DNA of 64,000 bases, taken from contig SFMU01000004.1 of assembly GCA_004552965.1 (NCBI GenBank), forward strand, positions 65,402-129,401, given 5' to 3'. Shown in pieces: positions 17,959-26,507 of the stretch. The position numbers and the translations under genes were made by a program. Position 1 is the stretch's first letter; each line of letters starts with the position of its first letter. The notes below the pieces were generated by a model. That model was not told the origin of the DNA, did no database searches, and was given only the letters and a program-made list of their open reading frames with translations. This stretch comes from Bacteroidales bacterium (GTDB taxonomy: Bacteria; Bacteroidota; Bacteroidia; Bacteroidales; UBA932).

Positions 17959-20010
17959 CTATTGTTTCCCCAAGATGCGGCTCACCGCAGAGAGAATCGG
18001 TTCCGTGGAGACATCCGACCCCACAGCCTCATTCATCCATGCATTCGGCGTCAGTCTTCCCAGACACCAGATCCTGTCGATCTCCGAAGCAATGTCATCC
18101 GGATCGGGAAGCCTGGAAAGGAACTCCTCGATCTGATACTCCACAATGTGGCCATAAGGATAGTTCGGAAGGTACATCGGCGAATTGACCATGTGTGAAT
18201 ACACCGCCAGGATCGGCGAATCAGGGCAGCCCAGAACCGGCTCGTAGTAGGTGTTCCATACCTCGCGGGCGATTCTCAGGCAATTGTCCCTGAGTTCGGC
18301 GGCAGTGGCCTTCGGATGCTCGTAGAGCCAGCGCCAGGTGTACATGTCCACAAGAGAAACGCCCATGATTTCATACATTCCCCAGAATATGTCCAGAGTG
18401 GTGTTGTCGTCGACCTGGCTGTCAAAACCGAGAAGCTTGAGGTCACGCTTCTGGAATATGAAGGCAAGGGTTTCGGTGAAGGCTGTGTTCGGCACACCCG
18501 CGAGAGCATAGTAGTCGATGTCGTAGGTGTCCAGAGTCTGCTCGACATTGTGTCCGAACTCGTGCACGGCGATGTTGTAGCCCTTGTAGTCCATTCCGTC
18601 CGCTCCGATCCTGGTACGGAGGAAGGAATTGTAGCCTCGGCCCATCGTGCCCCAGGCATGGCCGGACCCCCGGGCTCCTTCGACCGTGATCTTGTCGGCG
18701 ATATATTCAGCCCTGTCCTTGTCGAAACCCAGCTGCTGAAGCATCTGCGGCATCCCTTTTTCGAAAGCCTCCGGAGAAGGATACCTTTTTCTGGTGATTG
18801 CCGAAAGGCTTTCCTCCGAAATCGAAGCGCGGCTCTTGAACCCGTCATACCAGATGTCGAAAGGACGGAGTTCGCGTCCGAGCCTCTCCCGGATGACAGA
18901 GGCCACCATCTTCACCTGCGGCGAGGAAATCAGGTCCACGAACAATTTCTCGATTTCCTCCGCGGAGACCTCCATCCCACCTTCGAAGTTTCTCTGGATG
19001 CCTGTAGGCATGCCCGGATGGAAAGGGTCAGCCAGCAGTTCGGCATGGAAGGAGTCAAGAATACGCTGATACCTCCTCTCCCCCTCAGGCTCGGCATCGA
19101 CAGGGGCGCCATCTTTCCAGACCTTGTTGGAATATGGGGCCCAGTCATATTCGGGATTATTTATAACAACCTCAGGAATCTCCTGAGTGACAATGCGTTC
19201 GAAGATTTTGTAAATCATCTCCTGCTTCTCCGGGGCATCCGGCAGATCGGCGTAATTGGACTTGATTTCATCCCTGAGATTCCAATGCGACAGCAGACAC
19301 ATGTCCTCCGGGAAAAGCCTCCTTCCGTCCTCTGTCAGCACATGGCCCATCATGATGTTGTACGAAGCGATGTAGTTCTCGGCATCGGCATAGGCCTTCG
19401 ACGCGACCTTGCTCACCTCGGAAGGCACGCGGGAGGTATAGAGGTCTCCCATCCTTGAATATGCCCATTCCAGACGGCTCCAGTCCTTGCCCAGGCTGTT
19501 CTTCTCCTCAAGGGTGAAGAACGGGAAATTCAGCGCGGTGATGAAGGCTATCCGGTTCTGGAACATGTCATCGCTGAGGTGCGAGTACGGACTGTATTCA
19601 CTGAATATGTAGTCTACCGTCCCGGGCTGCGGTCCGGCCAGGACGGTCGGCTTCTGGAGATCGACCATCAACTGGTTGCAGGCTCCCTGGATGGTCTCGT
19701 TGGCCTTCGACAGCTTCATGAAAAGTTCGAACTTCTGCTCCGGATCGGCCACATAGTTCGTGGTCACGAAACTGGCGAACTCCTCCTCGGTCCCGTCTTC
19801 ATCCCTCCACAGGGAGGCGCACTGGCGTATTCCCTTCTCCATAAGGGCGGGGTCAGGAGAAGAAATCTCCGAGACGAGGGTGGTGATTGTCTTTTCGCCG
19901 ACCGGGGAAACGCCGGCCGCATCACGGGTTTTTCCGCCATCGGTCCCGCAGGACACTGCACAAAGCGCGGCAAGGATGTCTATGACTCCCTTTTTCATCA
20001 TTCTGTTCAT
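17959..20010 (-). CDS. Secreted lipoprotein zinc metallopeptidase (HEFGH gluzincin)
   Basis: A 683-aa protein with an N-terminal lipoprotein-like leader ending in AVSC near residue 21, suggesting anchoring outside the cytoplasm. The zinc motif HEFGH is at residues 483-487, and a glutamate at 513 (AFTETLAF), 26 residues after the second His, fits the third ligand of gluzincins such as family M3. The rest of the protein is helical and not obviously close to a named peptidase family; M49 is excluded because that family uses HExxxH. The substrate is unknown. It is convergent with the TetR-GNAT gene. Confidence 0.7.
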   Translation of the reverse strand: MNRMMKKGVIDILAALCAVSCGTDGGKTRDAAGVSPVGEKTITTLVSEISSPDPALMEKGIRQCASLWRDEDGTEEEFASFVTTNYVADPEQKFELFMKLSKANETIQGACNQLMVDLQKPTVLAGPQPGTVDYIFSEYSPYSHLSDDMFQNRIAFITALNFPFFTLEEKNSLGKDWSRLEWAYSRMGDLYTSRVPSEVSKVASKAYADAENYIASYNIMMGHVLTEDGRRLFPEDMCLLSHWNLRDEIKSNYADLPDAPEKQEMIYKIFERIVTQEIPEVVINNPEYDWAPYSNKVWKDGAPVDAEPEGERRYQRILDSFHAELLADPFHPGMPTGIQRNFEGGMEVSAEEIEKLFVDLISSPQVKMVASVIRERLGRELRPFDIWYDGFKSRASISEESLSAITRKRYPSPEAFEKGMPQMLQQLGFDKDRAEYIADKITVEGARGSGHAWGTMGRGYNSFLRTRIGADGMDYKGYNIAVHEFGHNVEQTLDTYDIDYYALAGVPNTAFTETLAFIFQKRDLKLLGFDSQVDDNTTLDIFWGMYEIMGVSLVDMYTWRWLYEHPKATAAELRDNCLRIAREVWNTYYEPVLGCPDSPILAVYSHMVNSPMYLPNYPYGHIVEYQIEEFLSRLPDPDDIASEIDRIWCLGRLTPNAWMNEAVGSDVSTEPILSAVSRILGKQ

Positions 20011-20045
20011 GTTTCAGTCTGAATTGTCATCAATTCTCCAAAGAT

Positions 20046-21131
20046 TCATTTTTTACGGTGCGGACAGGAGGCTATCGTACGCTTGACCGTCTCATAGTAG
20101 AAATACGGGTCGTCCACGGTCTCGGGATTGGCGTGATGCTTCACCCGGGTGCTCTCGCTGCAATCCGCGATTCCCCAGAAGATTGCATCGCAGGTGTCAT
20201 CATAGGAACCCACTACGGCATATTCAGTGGCGCCCATGACCCACTCCATACGTTCCTGCCAGGCCTTCGCGCCGATTCTCTCCCACTGGTCCGGGCCGAC
20301 CCCGGAGTTCGGACTGACAAAGCGGACCTTTCCGTCACTGCTGGATGAATAGTTCCTGTAGCCCCATCCGTCGGTCTCCACCGGCAGAATGGGATCATTG
20401 ACCTGTGTCGTGCCGATTCTGAATTTTGCCAGATTGTCCTTCTCCTCATCAGGAGTCTGATCCCAGAGGCGGCGGAACTCCCAGCCGGGATAGAACATGA
20501 CAAGCATGGGACGGTCGTCCCCGAAGCCATACTTGCGATAGACCGGCAGATCGGCCCATCTGTCAAGCACGATTCCGGCAATCCTGTTCCAGTATTTGAA
20601 AGTCCACGCGGCCGGATTGCCCAGGAAGAGGAAGAATTGCATATCCATCTCCCGGCAGACCTGAACTATGTTGTCGAGCATCGGGCTGAAAGTGTTCCAG
20701 AGCAGTGGCTCGCCCGGAACGTCACCGAGATTCCACATGCTTGGATTCGTGAAATCGACGCTGACCACATTGATTCCGGCATCCTTGATTTTCCGGAATA
20801 TGTCGCGTACCTGGCCGATGTCCGAATAGTCGTGGTCAGGCTTCCATTCACCGTTCACGAGAAACCTCGTGCCCGCCCCGTTGGAACGGCAGCAGACCAT
20901 GATGTGCGTCACCGGTACGGGAGCCGGAGCGGCCTTGCGGGCGCGGGCGGATGCGGCACACAGATTGGCAGGTTCGCGGGTGAAGGTGGTTGCCGCCTCT
21001 GCAGCTGCGCTGACCGGACAGGCCTTGAAAGGCCCAGAAGGTTTTCCGGCGAGGAGATCAGTGCCGGTCGACAGAAAAAGGAGGACTGCAGCGATCAGCG
21101 CAGTCTTGGAAAGGATATGGTGTCTCTTCAT
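20046..21131 (-). CDS. Secreted TIM-barrel glycosidase-like protein
   Basis: The start at 21131 (MKRHHILSK) is chosen because it opens a signal peptide (ALIAAVLLFLSTGTDLLA); the longer frame to 21215 would run into the greA promoter region. The 361-aa protein has a globular domain from about residue 60: THIMVCCRSNGAG, a strand-helix run with VVSVDFTNPSMW, FFLFLGNPAAW and PMLVMFYPGWEF. This pattern suggests a GH71/GH99-like (alpha/beta)8 barrel, but no catalytic pair can be assigned with confidence. It follows the peptidase gene upstream on the same strand (35 bp gap). Confidence 0.5.
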   Translation of the reverse strand: MKRHHILSKTALIAAVLLFLSTGTDLLAGKPSGPFKACPVSAAAEAATTFTREPANLCAASARARKAAPAPVPVTHIMVCCRSNGAGTRFLVNGEWKPDHDYSDIGQVRDIFRKIKDAGINVVSVDFTNPSMWNLGDVPGEPLLWNTFSPMLDNIVQVCREMDMQFFLFLGNPAAWTFKYWNRIAGIVLDRWADLPVYRKYGFGDDRPMLVMFYPGWEFRRLWDQTPDEEKDNLAKFRIGTTQVNDPILPVETDGWGYRNYSSSSDGKVRFVSPNSGVGPDQWERIGAKAWQERMEWVMGATEYAVVGSYDDTCDAIFWGIADCSESTRVKHHANPETVDDPYFYYETVKRTIASCPHRKK

Positions 21132-21163
21132 AGCAGAAGGGTTTTTGCATCTCATCATATTCG

Positions 21164-21171
21164 TAAAGATA
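21164..21171 (-). promoter_or_regulatory. Weak -7 element for secreted TIM-barrel gene
   Basis: TATCTTTA on the minus strand differs from TAnnTTTG only at the last base and lies about 32 bp before the start. Confidence 0.3.
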
Positions 21172-21194
21172 AGGTTTTTCAGCGGAATTCTGGC

Positions 21195-21202
21195 TATCTT
21201 TG
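21195..21202 (+). promoter_or_regulatory. -7 promoter element for greA
   Basis: TATCTTTG sits 22 bp before the greA ATG, with a T-rich stretch about 20 bp further upstream in the place of the -33 box. Confidence 0.65.
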
Positions 21203-21224
21203 CCTCAGAACACATTTGCTGACC

Positions 21225-21689
21225 ATGGAATACCTTTCAAAGGAACGCTACGACGAGATCGTGGCAGAACTCAAGAACCTGATAGAAGTCGAATATCCAA
21301 GAATCAAGGACGAACTCTCGGAGGCGCGCGCCCAGGGTGACCTGAGCGAGAATTTTGAATATCGCGCGGCACGAAGAGCCCAGGGCAAGGCCATCAGCCG
21401 CATCCGTTTCCTGCAGAAGGTTCTGGAGCACTCAAGGGTCATCGACAAGGAAGCCCTGCCGAAGGACAGGATTTCCCTCCTCAGCAAGGTGGAGTTCACA
21501 AATCTCTCCAACGGCACAAAGATGGCGTTCACGATTGTGAGCCATCACGAGATGAATCTCGAACAGGGCAAGCTGTCCTGCAACTCTCCCATCGGCAAGG
21601 CATTGATGGGCCACAAGGAAGGTGAAGAAGTCGATGTGGCAGCCCCGGCCGGCACCTTCCGGATCAGAATCGACAAAGTCACGTTCTGA
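21225..21689 (+). CDS. greA: Transcription elongation factor GreA
   Basis: Cytoplasmic factor that inserts a coiled coil into the RNA polymerase secondary channel and rescues backtracked complexes by transcript cleavage. The start at 21225 (MEYLSKERYDEIVAEL) fits the family N-terminus and the -7 box just upstream. The coiled-coil tip carries the acidic residues in EARAQGDLSENFEY (family consensus A-x-x-x-GDLxENAEY, here F for A). The C-terminal FKBP-like domain ends normally (SPIGKALMGHKEGEEV). With 154 aa it is full length. It is convergent with the SDR gene, with 2 bp between stops. Confidence 0.95.
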   Translation: MEYLSKERYDEIVAELKNLIEVEYPRIKDELSEARAQGDLSENFEYRAARRAQGKAISRIRFLQKVLEHSRVIDKEALPKDRISLLSKVEFTNLSNGTKMAFTIVSHHEMNLEQGKLSCNSPIGKALMGHKEGEEVDVAAPAGTFRIRIDKVTF

Positions 21690-21691
21690 TG

Positions 21692-22450
21692 TCAGCTCCG
21701 GCGGGAGATGACGGATCCGCTGGCCTGGTGGGTTGCGAGGACAAGGACTTCGGCAATCTGAACGTGAGCAGGAGCGCTCGCAGCGTAGAAGACCACATCG
21801 GCGATATCGGCGCCGGTAAGAGGCTTGATTCCCTTGTAGACATTGCTGGCACGGTCCTCGTCACCGTGGAAGCGGACGCGGCTGAACTCGGTCTCGACCA
21901 GACCCGGTTTGATGTTGGTCACCCGCACCGGCGTGTCGGCCAGATCGATCCGCAGGCCATCGGTCAACGCCTTCACGGCAGCCTTGGTGGCGCAATAGAC
22001 ATTTCCGCCAGCGTAGGCTGCATCTCCGGCGACACTTCCGATGTTGATCACATGGCCCCTGGCGCGTTCCACCATGCCCGGAACGACCAGGCGCGTCATT
22101 GTGAGAAGCCCCTTGATGTTGGTGTCGATCATGGTGTTCCAGTCATCAGGGCAACCTTCATATTCCTTTTCCAGCCCTAGTGCCAGGCCGGCATTGTTGA
22201 CGAGAACATCGACCTGCTTCCACCTGTCATCCAGCGAGGCCAGGGCATTCTTTGCCGCTTCAGCGTCCCGGACGTCGAACTGAAGGGTTTTCACAGCCGC
22301 TCCCAGGGTTTCGAGTTCCTTCTTAAGTGCCTCGAGCCGCTCGGCACGCCGACCGGTCACAATCACATCATAGCCGCCGCGGGCAAACACCCTGGCGCAA
22401 GCTTCACCGATTCCGCTCGTGGCACCGGTAACCAGAACTATCTTCTTCAT
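21692..22450 (-). CDS. Short-chain dehydrogenase/reductase, YdfG-like
   Basis: Classical SDR of 252 aa from the start at 22450 (MKKIVLVTGATSGIG). The cofactor motif TGATSGIG, the arginines of GRRAERLEAL that favour NADP(H), NNAG, and the catalytic Ser with YCATK are all present. The sequence resembles YdfG-type 3-hydroxy acid dehydrogenases (GLVETEFSRVRFHGD), which oxidise L-allo-threonine and 3-hydroxy acids. The upstream gap of 122 bp contains a weak relative of the 72-nt element described at 24221 and 63900. Confidence 0.85.
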   Translation of the reverse strand: MKKIVLVTGATSGIGEACARVFARGGYDVIVTGRRAERLEALKKELETLGAAVKTLQFDVRDAEAAKNALASLDDRWKQVDVLVNNAGLALGLEKEYEGCPDDWNTMIDTNIKGLLTMTRLVVPGMVERARGHVINIGSVAGDAAYAGGNVYCATKAAVKALTDGLRIDLADTPVRVTNIKPGLVETEFSRVRFHGDEDRASNVYKGIKPLTGADIADVVFYAASAPAHVQIAEVLVLATHQASGSVISRRS

Positions 22451-22479
22451 ATTCAAGAATTTAAGATTCAACATTTACT

Positions 22480-22536
22480 CAAGTTTCGAAAGTCCAAAAA
22501 TATCTGTCATTTAAAAATACGCGCATCTGCGAAACT
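22480..22536 (-). promoter_or_regulatory. Possible degenerate third copy of the 72-nt leader element
   Basis: Sense strand of the SDR gene reads GGACTTTCGAAACTTGAG ending 30 bp before the ATG, similar to ACTTGCGAAACTTGA before secA. An ATACGCG block also recurs but at shorter spacing. The resemblance is partial. Confidence 0.3.
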
Positions 22537-22572
22537 CAAGAACAATTATTGGACATATCCACCCGAAGGGAC

Positions 22573-23403
22573 TCAGGGCTTGGAGGTCGCGGGCTTCATC
22601 GAATATACCGAGTTACGAAGCAGGGCACCGAAGTCTTCGAGGGTCGAGCAGGCAGCCTGGGCCTCGGGACTGATCGGAGCACCGATTCCGACCCGGACCT
22701 GACGGCCGGTCTTGTTCAGCACTTCTCGTGGCAGCCTCAAAACACGTATCCTCCAGTCAATCAGACCCAGAAGATAGTAAAAGTCGGAATTCCGGTCAAA
22801 GAAGCGCACCGGGACGACCGGCAGTTCAACCTTACGGATGAAGCGCAGAATAGGCTCCTGCCACTCACGGTCACGGATGCATCTGTCCTTAAGGCTCAGG
22901 TCGGAGACTGCTCCGGCGGGGAACAAGCCCAGAGGATGGCCATCACGCACATGCCTGAGCGCCTCCCGTATGCCCGACATTGTCTGCTGATCGGGGGCTT
23001 TCCTATCTGCAAGAGTCGGAGTCACCTTGATGAAGGACGGTTCCAGAGCCTTGACCCTTCCCAGCACCTTGTTGACCATAATCTTGAAGTCAGGTCTGAG
23101 ATGCCCGAATATGTCGACCAGGGCCAGACCGTCAATGCTGCCATAAGGGTGGTTGCTGACAGTGATGAAGGGGCCTTCCGGAAGAAGCCCGAGGCCAGGT
23201 CCCTCAACCGAATAGCGGACTCCGAATTCTTCGAGGATATGCGACGCGAACTCAGGCCCTTCGTAGCAGTCATTCCGGTCATAGCCTTCCTGTATGCGGC
23301 TTATGCCCAGAGCCTTGAATATGCCTCTGGCCAGTCCGTGCCCAGCCTTTCCCCTGAACAGCGGAGAGACCTGCTCAAGTTCTTCTATTTTGAACAATTC
23401 CAT
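22573..23403 (-). CDS. Lysophospholipid acyltransferase (PlsC/hemolysin type)
   Basis: Membrane-associated acyltransferase that transfers a fatty acyl chain to a lyso-lipid, likely in phospholipid or ornithine/glycine-lipid synthesis. The acyltransferase motif I is SNHPYGSIDG near residue 83 (histidine and aspartate of the H(x)nD catalytic pair). Motif III region is GLFPAGAVS near residue 158, and VPVVPVRFF is the closing conserved strand. The 276-aa length and HPxGxxD form match the hemolysin-like (OlsA/PlsC) branch. It is 31 bp downstream of the CDP-alcohol phosphatidyltransferase gene, so both probably form one lipid operon. Confidence 0.85.
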   Translation of the reverse strand: MELFKIEELEQVSPLFRGKAGHGLARGIFKALGISRIQEGYDRNDCYEGPEFASHILEEFGVRYSVEGPGLGLLPEGPFITVSNHPYGSIDGLALVDIFGHLRPDFKIMVNKVLGRVKALEPSFIKVTPTLADRKAPDQQTMSGIREALRHVRDGHPLGLFPAGAVSDLSLKDRCIRDREWQEPILRFIRKVELPVVPVRFFDRNSDFYYLLGLIDWRIRVLRLPREVLNKTGRQVRVGIGAPISPEAQAACSTLEDFGALLRNSVYSMKPATSKP

Positions 23404-23434
23404 TCCGTCTTATTATTTTCCGACCCGCTTTTCA

Positions 23435-24190
23435 TCATACTTTTCCGTCCTTCCTGTCATCCGTCCCGTCCTCTTTGTGGGCATTCTGACTCCTGCCGTC
23501 CTCATTCCCTGCAGGCTGCGGACCCATTCCCGGCTTAGGCATCGGGTCGCGTTTGGCATATTCATGTGCATCCACGATGACTGTCACGAGATAGATCAAA
23601 GCCAGGATGGCAATGATTGCCCAGATGACGACAGTCGGAATCACCGTGTCGCAGATGTTGTCCCACATGAAGAACAGGAAGGCGTTGATGGCAATGACGA
23701 TTATCCTGAACTCGGTAGGTCCGAGCTTGGCATAAGTCAGTCTGAATTCGGACTTGAGGTGGGCATTGATGCTGACATTAAGAGAGAGCATCAGATAGAG
23801 GGCAAAAGCGACCAGCGTCAATTTGAGATCGAAAAAAGGCGAAAGGCCCGCGCCCACGAACATGAATAGTTCGTTGATTGCATCCATCGTGTGGTCAAGG
23901 TAATAGCCATAGACCGGCCTCTGCTGTTTCCTGACCCTGGCAAGCGTTCCATCCAGCGAATCGCCATACCAGTTGATGAGAAAACCGAGGCTGGAAAGCC
24001 AGAGAAAGGCAATGTTGTAATTCGACAGATAGTAGCCGGCACCGATCACGATTGCGCCGAATGTTCCGATAAAAGTCAAAATGTCAGATGTCATCCATTT
24101 TGGCTGACGTTCTGCCAGCCAAACAAGAGCCTTCTTTTCCAAGGCGTTCAATATGGATGTCTGAATCCTGTTAGATTGTCTGTGTTCCAT
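23435..24190 (-). CDS. CDP-alcohol phosphatidyltransferase family protein
   Basis: Integral membrane enzyme transferring a phosphatidyl (or related) group from a CDP-alcohol to an alcohol. The signature D-x2-DG-x2-AR-x8-G-x3-D-x3-D is complete in GDSLDGTLARVRKQ followed by YGYYLDHTMD. Several hydrophobic segments follow. The start at 24190 (MEHRQSNRIQ) is preferred; the longer frame to 24331 would translate the conserved 72-nt element. The C-terminal 35 residues are hydrophilic and Pro/Gly/Asp-rich. The polar head group is not predictable. It precedes the acyltransferase gene in transcription order. Confidence 0.87.
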   Translation of the reverse strand: MEHRQSNRIQTSILNALEKKALVWLAERQPKWMTSDILTFIGTFGAIVIGAGYYLSNYNIAFLWLSSLGFLINWYGDSLDGTLARVRKQQRPVYGYYLDHTMDAINELFMFVGAGLSPFFDLKLTLVAFALYLMLSLNVSINAHLKSEFRLTYAKLGPTEFRIIVIAINAFLFFMWDNICDTVIPTVVIWAIIAILALIYLVTVIVDAHEYAKRDPMPKPGMGPQPAGNEDGRSQNAHKEDGTDDRKDGKV

Positions 24191-24220
24191 ACCGATAACT
24201 ATTAGGACTTCAAATAAATA

Positions 24221-24290
24221 CAAGTTTTGCAAGTTGCAGGGGCCTGCCCTCGGTGGACTTTGCGCCATACGCGAACTATCGCTCCCGTCA
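24221..24290 (-). promoter_or_regulatory. 72-nt conserved element, copy A
   Basis: Lies 30 bp before the start of the CDP-alcohol phosphatidyltransferase gene. Against copy B before secA, the block 24253-24290 matches 34 of 38 bases (including CCATACGCGAACT on the plus strand) and 24221-24238 matches 17 of 18. Between them is a variable segment that here forms GCAGG/CCTGC. It is probably a promoter, leader or protein-binding element, since its position relative to the start codon is fixed. Confidence 0.6.
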
Positions 24291-24441
24291 CGGGAATTTT
24301 CCACTGAGAGATATGCGTGTAGATATCGCAAATTTCATACAAATCGCGACCCGGGCAGACAGAATATTTTAAAAATTGAAGTGCAGTATACAATGTCCGA
24401 CACAATTCTCCGCAGGCGCTGAACCTGCGGTCGCGCTGGCG

Positions 24442-26358
24442 TCAGTACTTGTGGTATGGTTCGGACATGACGTGGAGAGTCTTTGGAATCCAGACTCTGT
24501 AGCGACCGGTCTTGTCCCAGTCATTGCCGGCGGAAGCGAAGTCGCAGAAGTGGATCAGGCGGACGGCGCTGTCAGCCGGGTCTTCCAGATTGGCTCCCAC
24601 GACCATCGGGACCTGGAGGTCCAGCCAGCAGAAACTGCCGGTGGCCTCAACTGGACGGGCGTCGATGATGCCTTGGGCATCGGCCTGGATCACAGCGGAC
24701 TCATCGACATAGCCGTCGGAGAAACGGCTGTCACGGGCAAAGACGATCGGACCGCGGACCACAGCCTGCATTCCGTTCAGTGTCTCCAGACGGGTGTCGA
24801 TACGCATCGAGACTTCGACGACATCTCCAGCCTTCCATTTGCGGCTGACCCTGAGATATCCCTTCCCGGAACAGCTGTCTTCACATGTACAAGCCACCGG
24901 TTCACCATTGACCGAGACAGAGAAGGAGTCCGATGCGAAGGATGGAATACGGAGGGCGAGGGTGAAGACGGATGGCTTCTTCGGGGAGATGGTCAGGGCG
25001 GCGTAGCCGTCGACCGGATAGTTGGTCGACATATTCATCGAGACAGGGATGCCGCCGAGGTTGAAGGAAGTCTCCGAAGGAAGGTAAAGGTTGACGAACA
25101 CCGAGTCGGCATCGACTGTCGTTGCGACCTTGGGGATGAGGCCGAAACCTCTTGGACCGTTGGCATTGCAGCAGTTGATGTGCAGGCCGCACTGCTCCTC
25201 ACCTGCGAATCTGTGGCCTTCGAGAGGGCTGTATTTCGAGATCTGGGAGCCGTCCCCCTTGAGGGATGCCATCAGGGCATTGTACATAGTCTTCTCGAAC
25301 TGTCCGGCATAGGCGGCATCGTGGGTCTTGTCCAGCAGACGGGCGCAGAACTGCATCCAGGTAAAGGTCACACAGGTTTCCATCATGTGGTAGGTCGGGA
25401 TTGTCTGGCGTTCCTTACCCATGTACCAGCACTCGAAAGCGGCTCCTGAACCTGCTATGTTGATCTCGTCGCGGATTATGCTCGCGGCGGTCTTCTGCGC
25501 TGCCTGGAGGTACACTGGATTGCCGGTCACGGATCCCAGTTCTACGAGACCCTCATAGCAGGACATCATCTCGTAGGCTTTCATTCCATTCTCGAAGGAC
25601 CACCATTTCGAAGGGAAATCGGAGCGGCGGGATACAGGGACATCTTCAAGGGCCTTGGAGATCAGACGGGAAGATCCTTCCTGCTCGATGCCTTCAGCGA
25701 TAGCCAGGGCAAAATCAAGGTACTTTTTGCTGCCGGTTTCACGATAGAGCCAGACCACCGGCTCAAGGACCGAGCAGCTGGCCATACCGAAATAGTTGCC
25801 GGTCATCGTGATGTCGACATCCCTTCTGTCCAGTTCTCCGATGAGGCAGTCGACCGACTTGGACGCAGCGTCCAGAAAGCGCCGGTCACCGCACAGGTCA
25901 TAGTATTTGAGCAGAGAGAGAGCAGTGTATTTCCGACCCCAGATGTCCCAGTTGGTAAGTCTGGCCTCAGGGGTGTAATTGCCGATGTAGCCGTCTTCCA
26001 TCTGGGTTTTGACGAGTTCTTCCGCCGCATGGCTGATTTTGGCGAGCAGAGCAGGGTCACCGGAATATTCATAAAGGTCGATGGCGCCAAGCAGCCATTT
26101 GCCGACAAACTCCGTCTGCCAGGATTTCGTGTCTTCCTTATGACGGAACGGATCCACTATCTCTTCGCAGTCCTGGGTCAGGACCCTTCCGTCCATACAT
26201 ACGTCGATTCTTTCTCCGACAAAACCTCCGATCCGGGTCTTGACGCCGCTGTCCACAGGTACGGAGGCGTGCGGCATGGATGAATTGTCTCCCGGGACGG
26301 CAGCGGAAGACGCGAGCGGAAGGAGTACGATTGATAGCAAAGCAAGAGTTTTCTTCAT
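24442..26358 (-). CDS. Secreted GH127-family beta-L-arabinofuranosidase
   Basis: Exported glycosidase (638 aa from the start at 26358, MKKTLALLSI, with a signal peptide to about residue 20). It belongs to the DUF1680/GH127 group, retaining enzymes that release beta-L-arabinofuranose from plant glycoproteins and pectin using a zinc-bound cysteine nucleophile. The four metal-site residues are visible: E327 and C329 in METC, and C396-C397 in NCCN. Bifidobacterial HypBA1 has the same E-x-C and CC arrangement. GH146 relatives share this site, so the exact family is between the two. No SusC/D neighbours. Confidence 0.85.
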   Translation of the reverse strand: MKKTLALLSIVLLPLASSAAVPGDNSSMPHASVPVDSGVKTRIGGFVGERIDVCMDGRVLTQDCEEIVDPFRHKEDTKSWQTEFVGKWLLGAIDLYEYSGDPALLAKISHAAEELVKTQMEDGYIGNYTPEARLTNWDIWGRKYTALSLLKYYDLCGDRRFLDAASKSVDCLIGELDRRDVDITMTGNYFGMASCSVLEPVVWLYRETGSKKYLDFALAIAEGIEQEGSSRLISKALEDVPVSRRSDFPSKWWSFENGMKAYEMMSCYEGLVELGSVTGNPVYLQAAQKTAASIIRDEINIAGSGAAFECWYMGKERQTIPTYHMMETCVTFTWMQFCARLLDKTHDAAYAGQFEKTMYNALMASLKGDGSQISKYSPLEGHRFAGEEQCGLHINCCNANGPRGFGLIPKVATTVDADSVFVNLYLPSETSFNLGGIPVSMNMSTNYPVDGYAALTISPKKPSVFTLALRIPSFASDSFSVSVNGEPVACTCEDSCSGKGYLRVSRKWKAGDVVEVSMRIDTRLETLNGMQAVVRGPIVFARDSRFSDGYVDESAVIQADAQGIIDARPVEATGSFCWLDLQVPMVVGANLEDPADSAVRLIHFCDFASAGNDWDKTGRYRVWIPKTLHVMSEPYHKY

Positions 26359-26456
26359 GATTGTCAGTGTCTTTAATGAATATGCAGGAGATATCCAATT
26401 ACGGAATATTCTTGTAAATATACTGATTCCCGAGTACTTTCTCAAATGAAAACGAG

Positions 26457-26464
26457 TATCTTTG
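26457..26464 (+). promoter_or_regulatory. -7 promoter element for PrdX-like gene
   Basis: TATCTTTG lies 43 bp before the ATG at 26508, inside the divergent spacer shared with the GH127 gene. Confidence 0.55.
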
Positions 26465-26507
26465 CAAGAATACATTTGAATATACCGAAAAAACTCGCTG
26501 CAACCAC

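Noticed and set aside
18316..19458. 380-codon plus-strand frame opposite the peptidase gene
   Set aside because: Shadow of the HEFGH peptidase; no motif of its own.
17959..20010. Dipeptidyl peptidase III (M49)
   Set aside because: M49 uses HExxxH; here the motif is HEFGH with a Glu ligand 26 residues later.
20637..21224. N-terminal extension of greA (350-codon frame)
   Set aside because: The extra part is antisense to the secreted protein gene and crosses the greA promoter; GreA proper starts at 21225.
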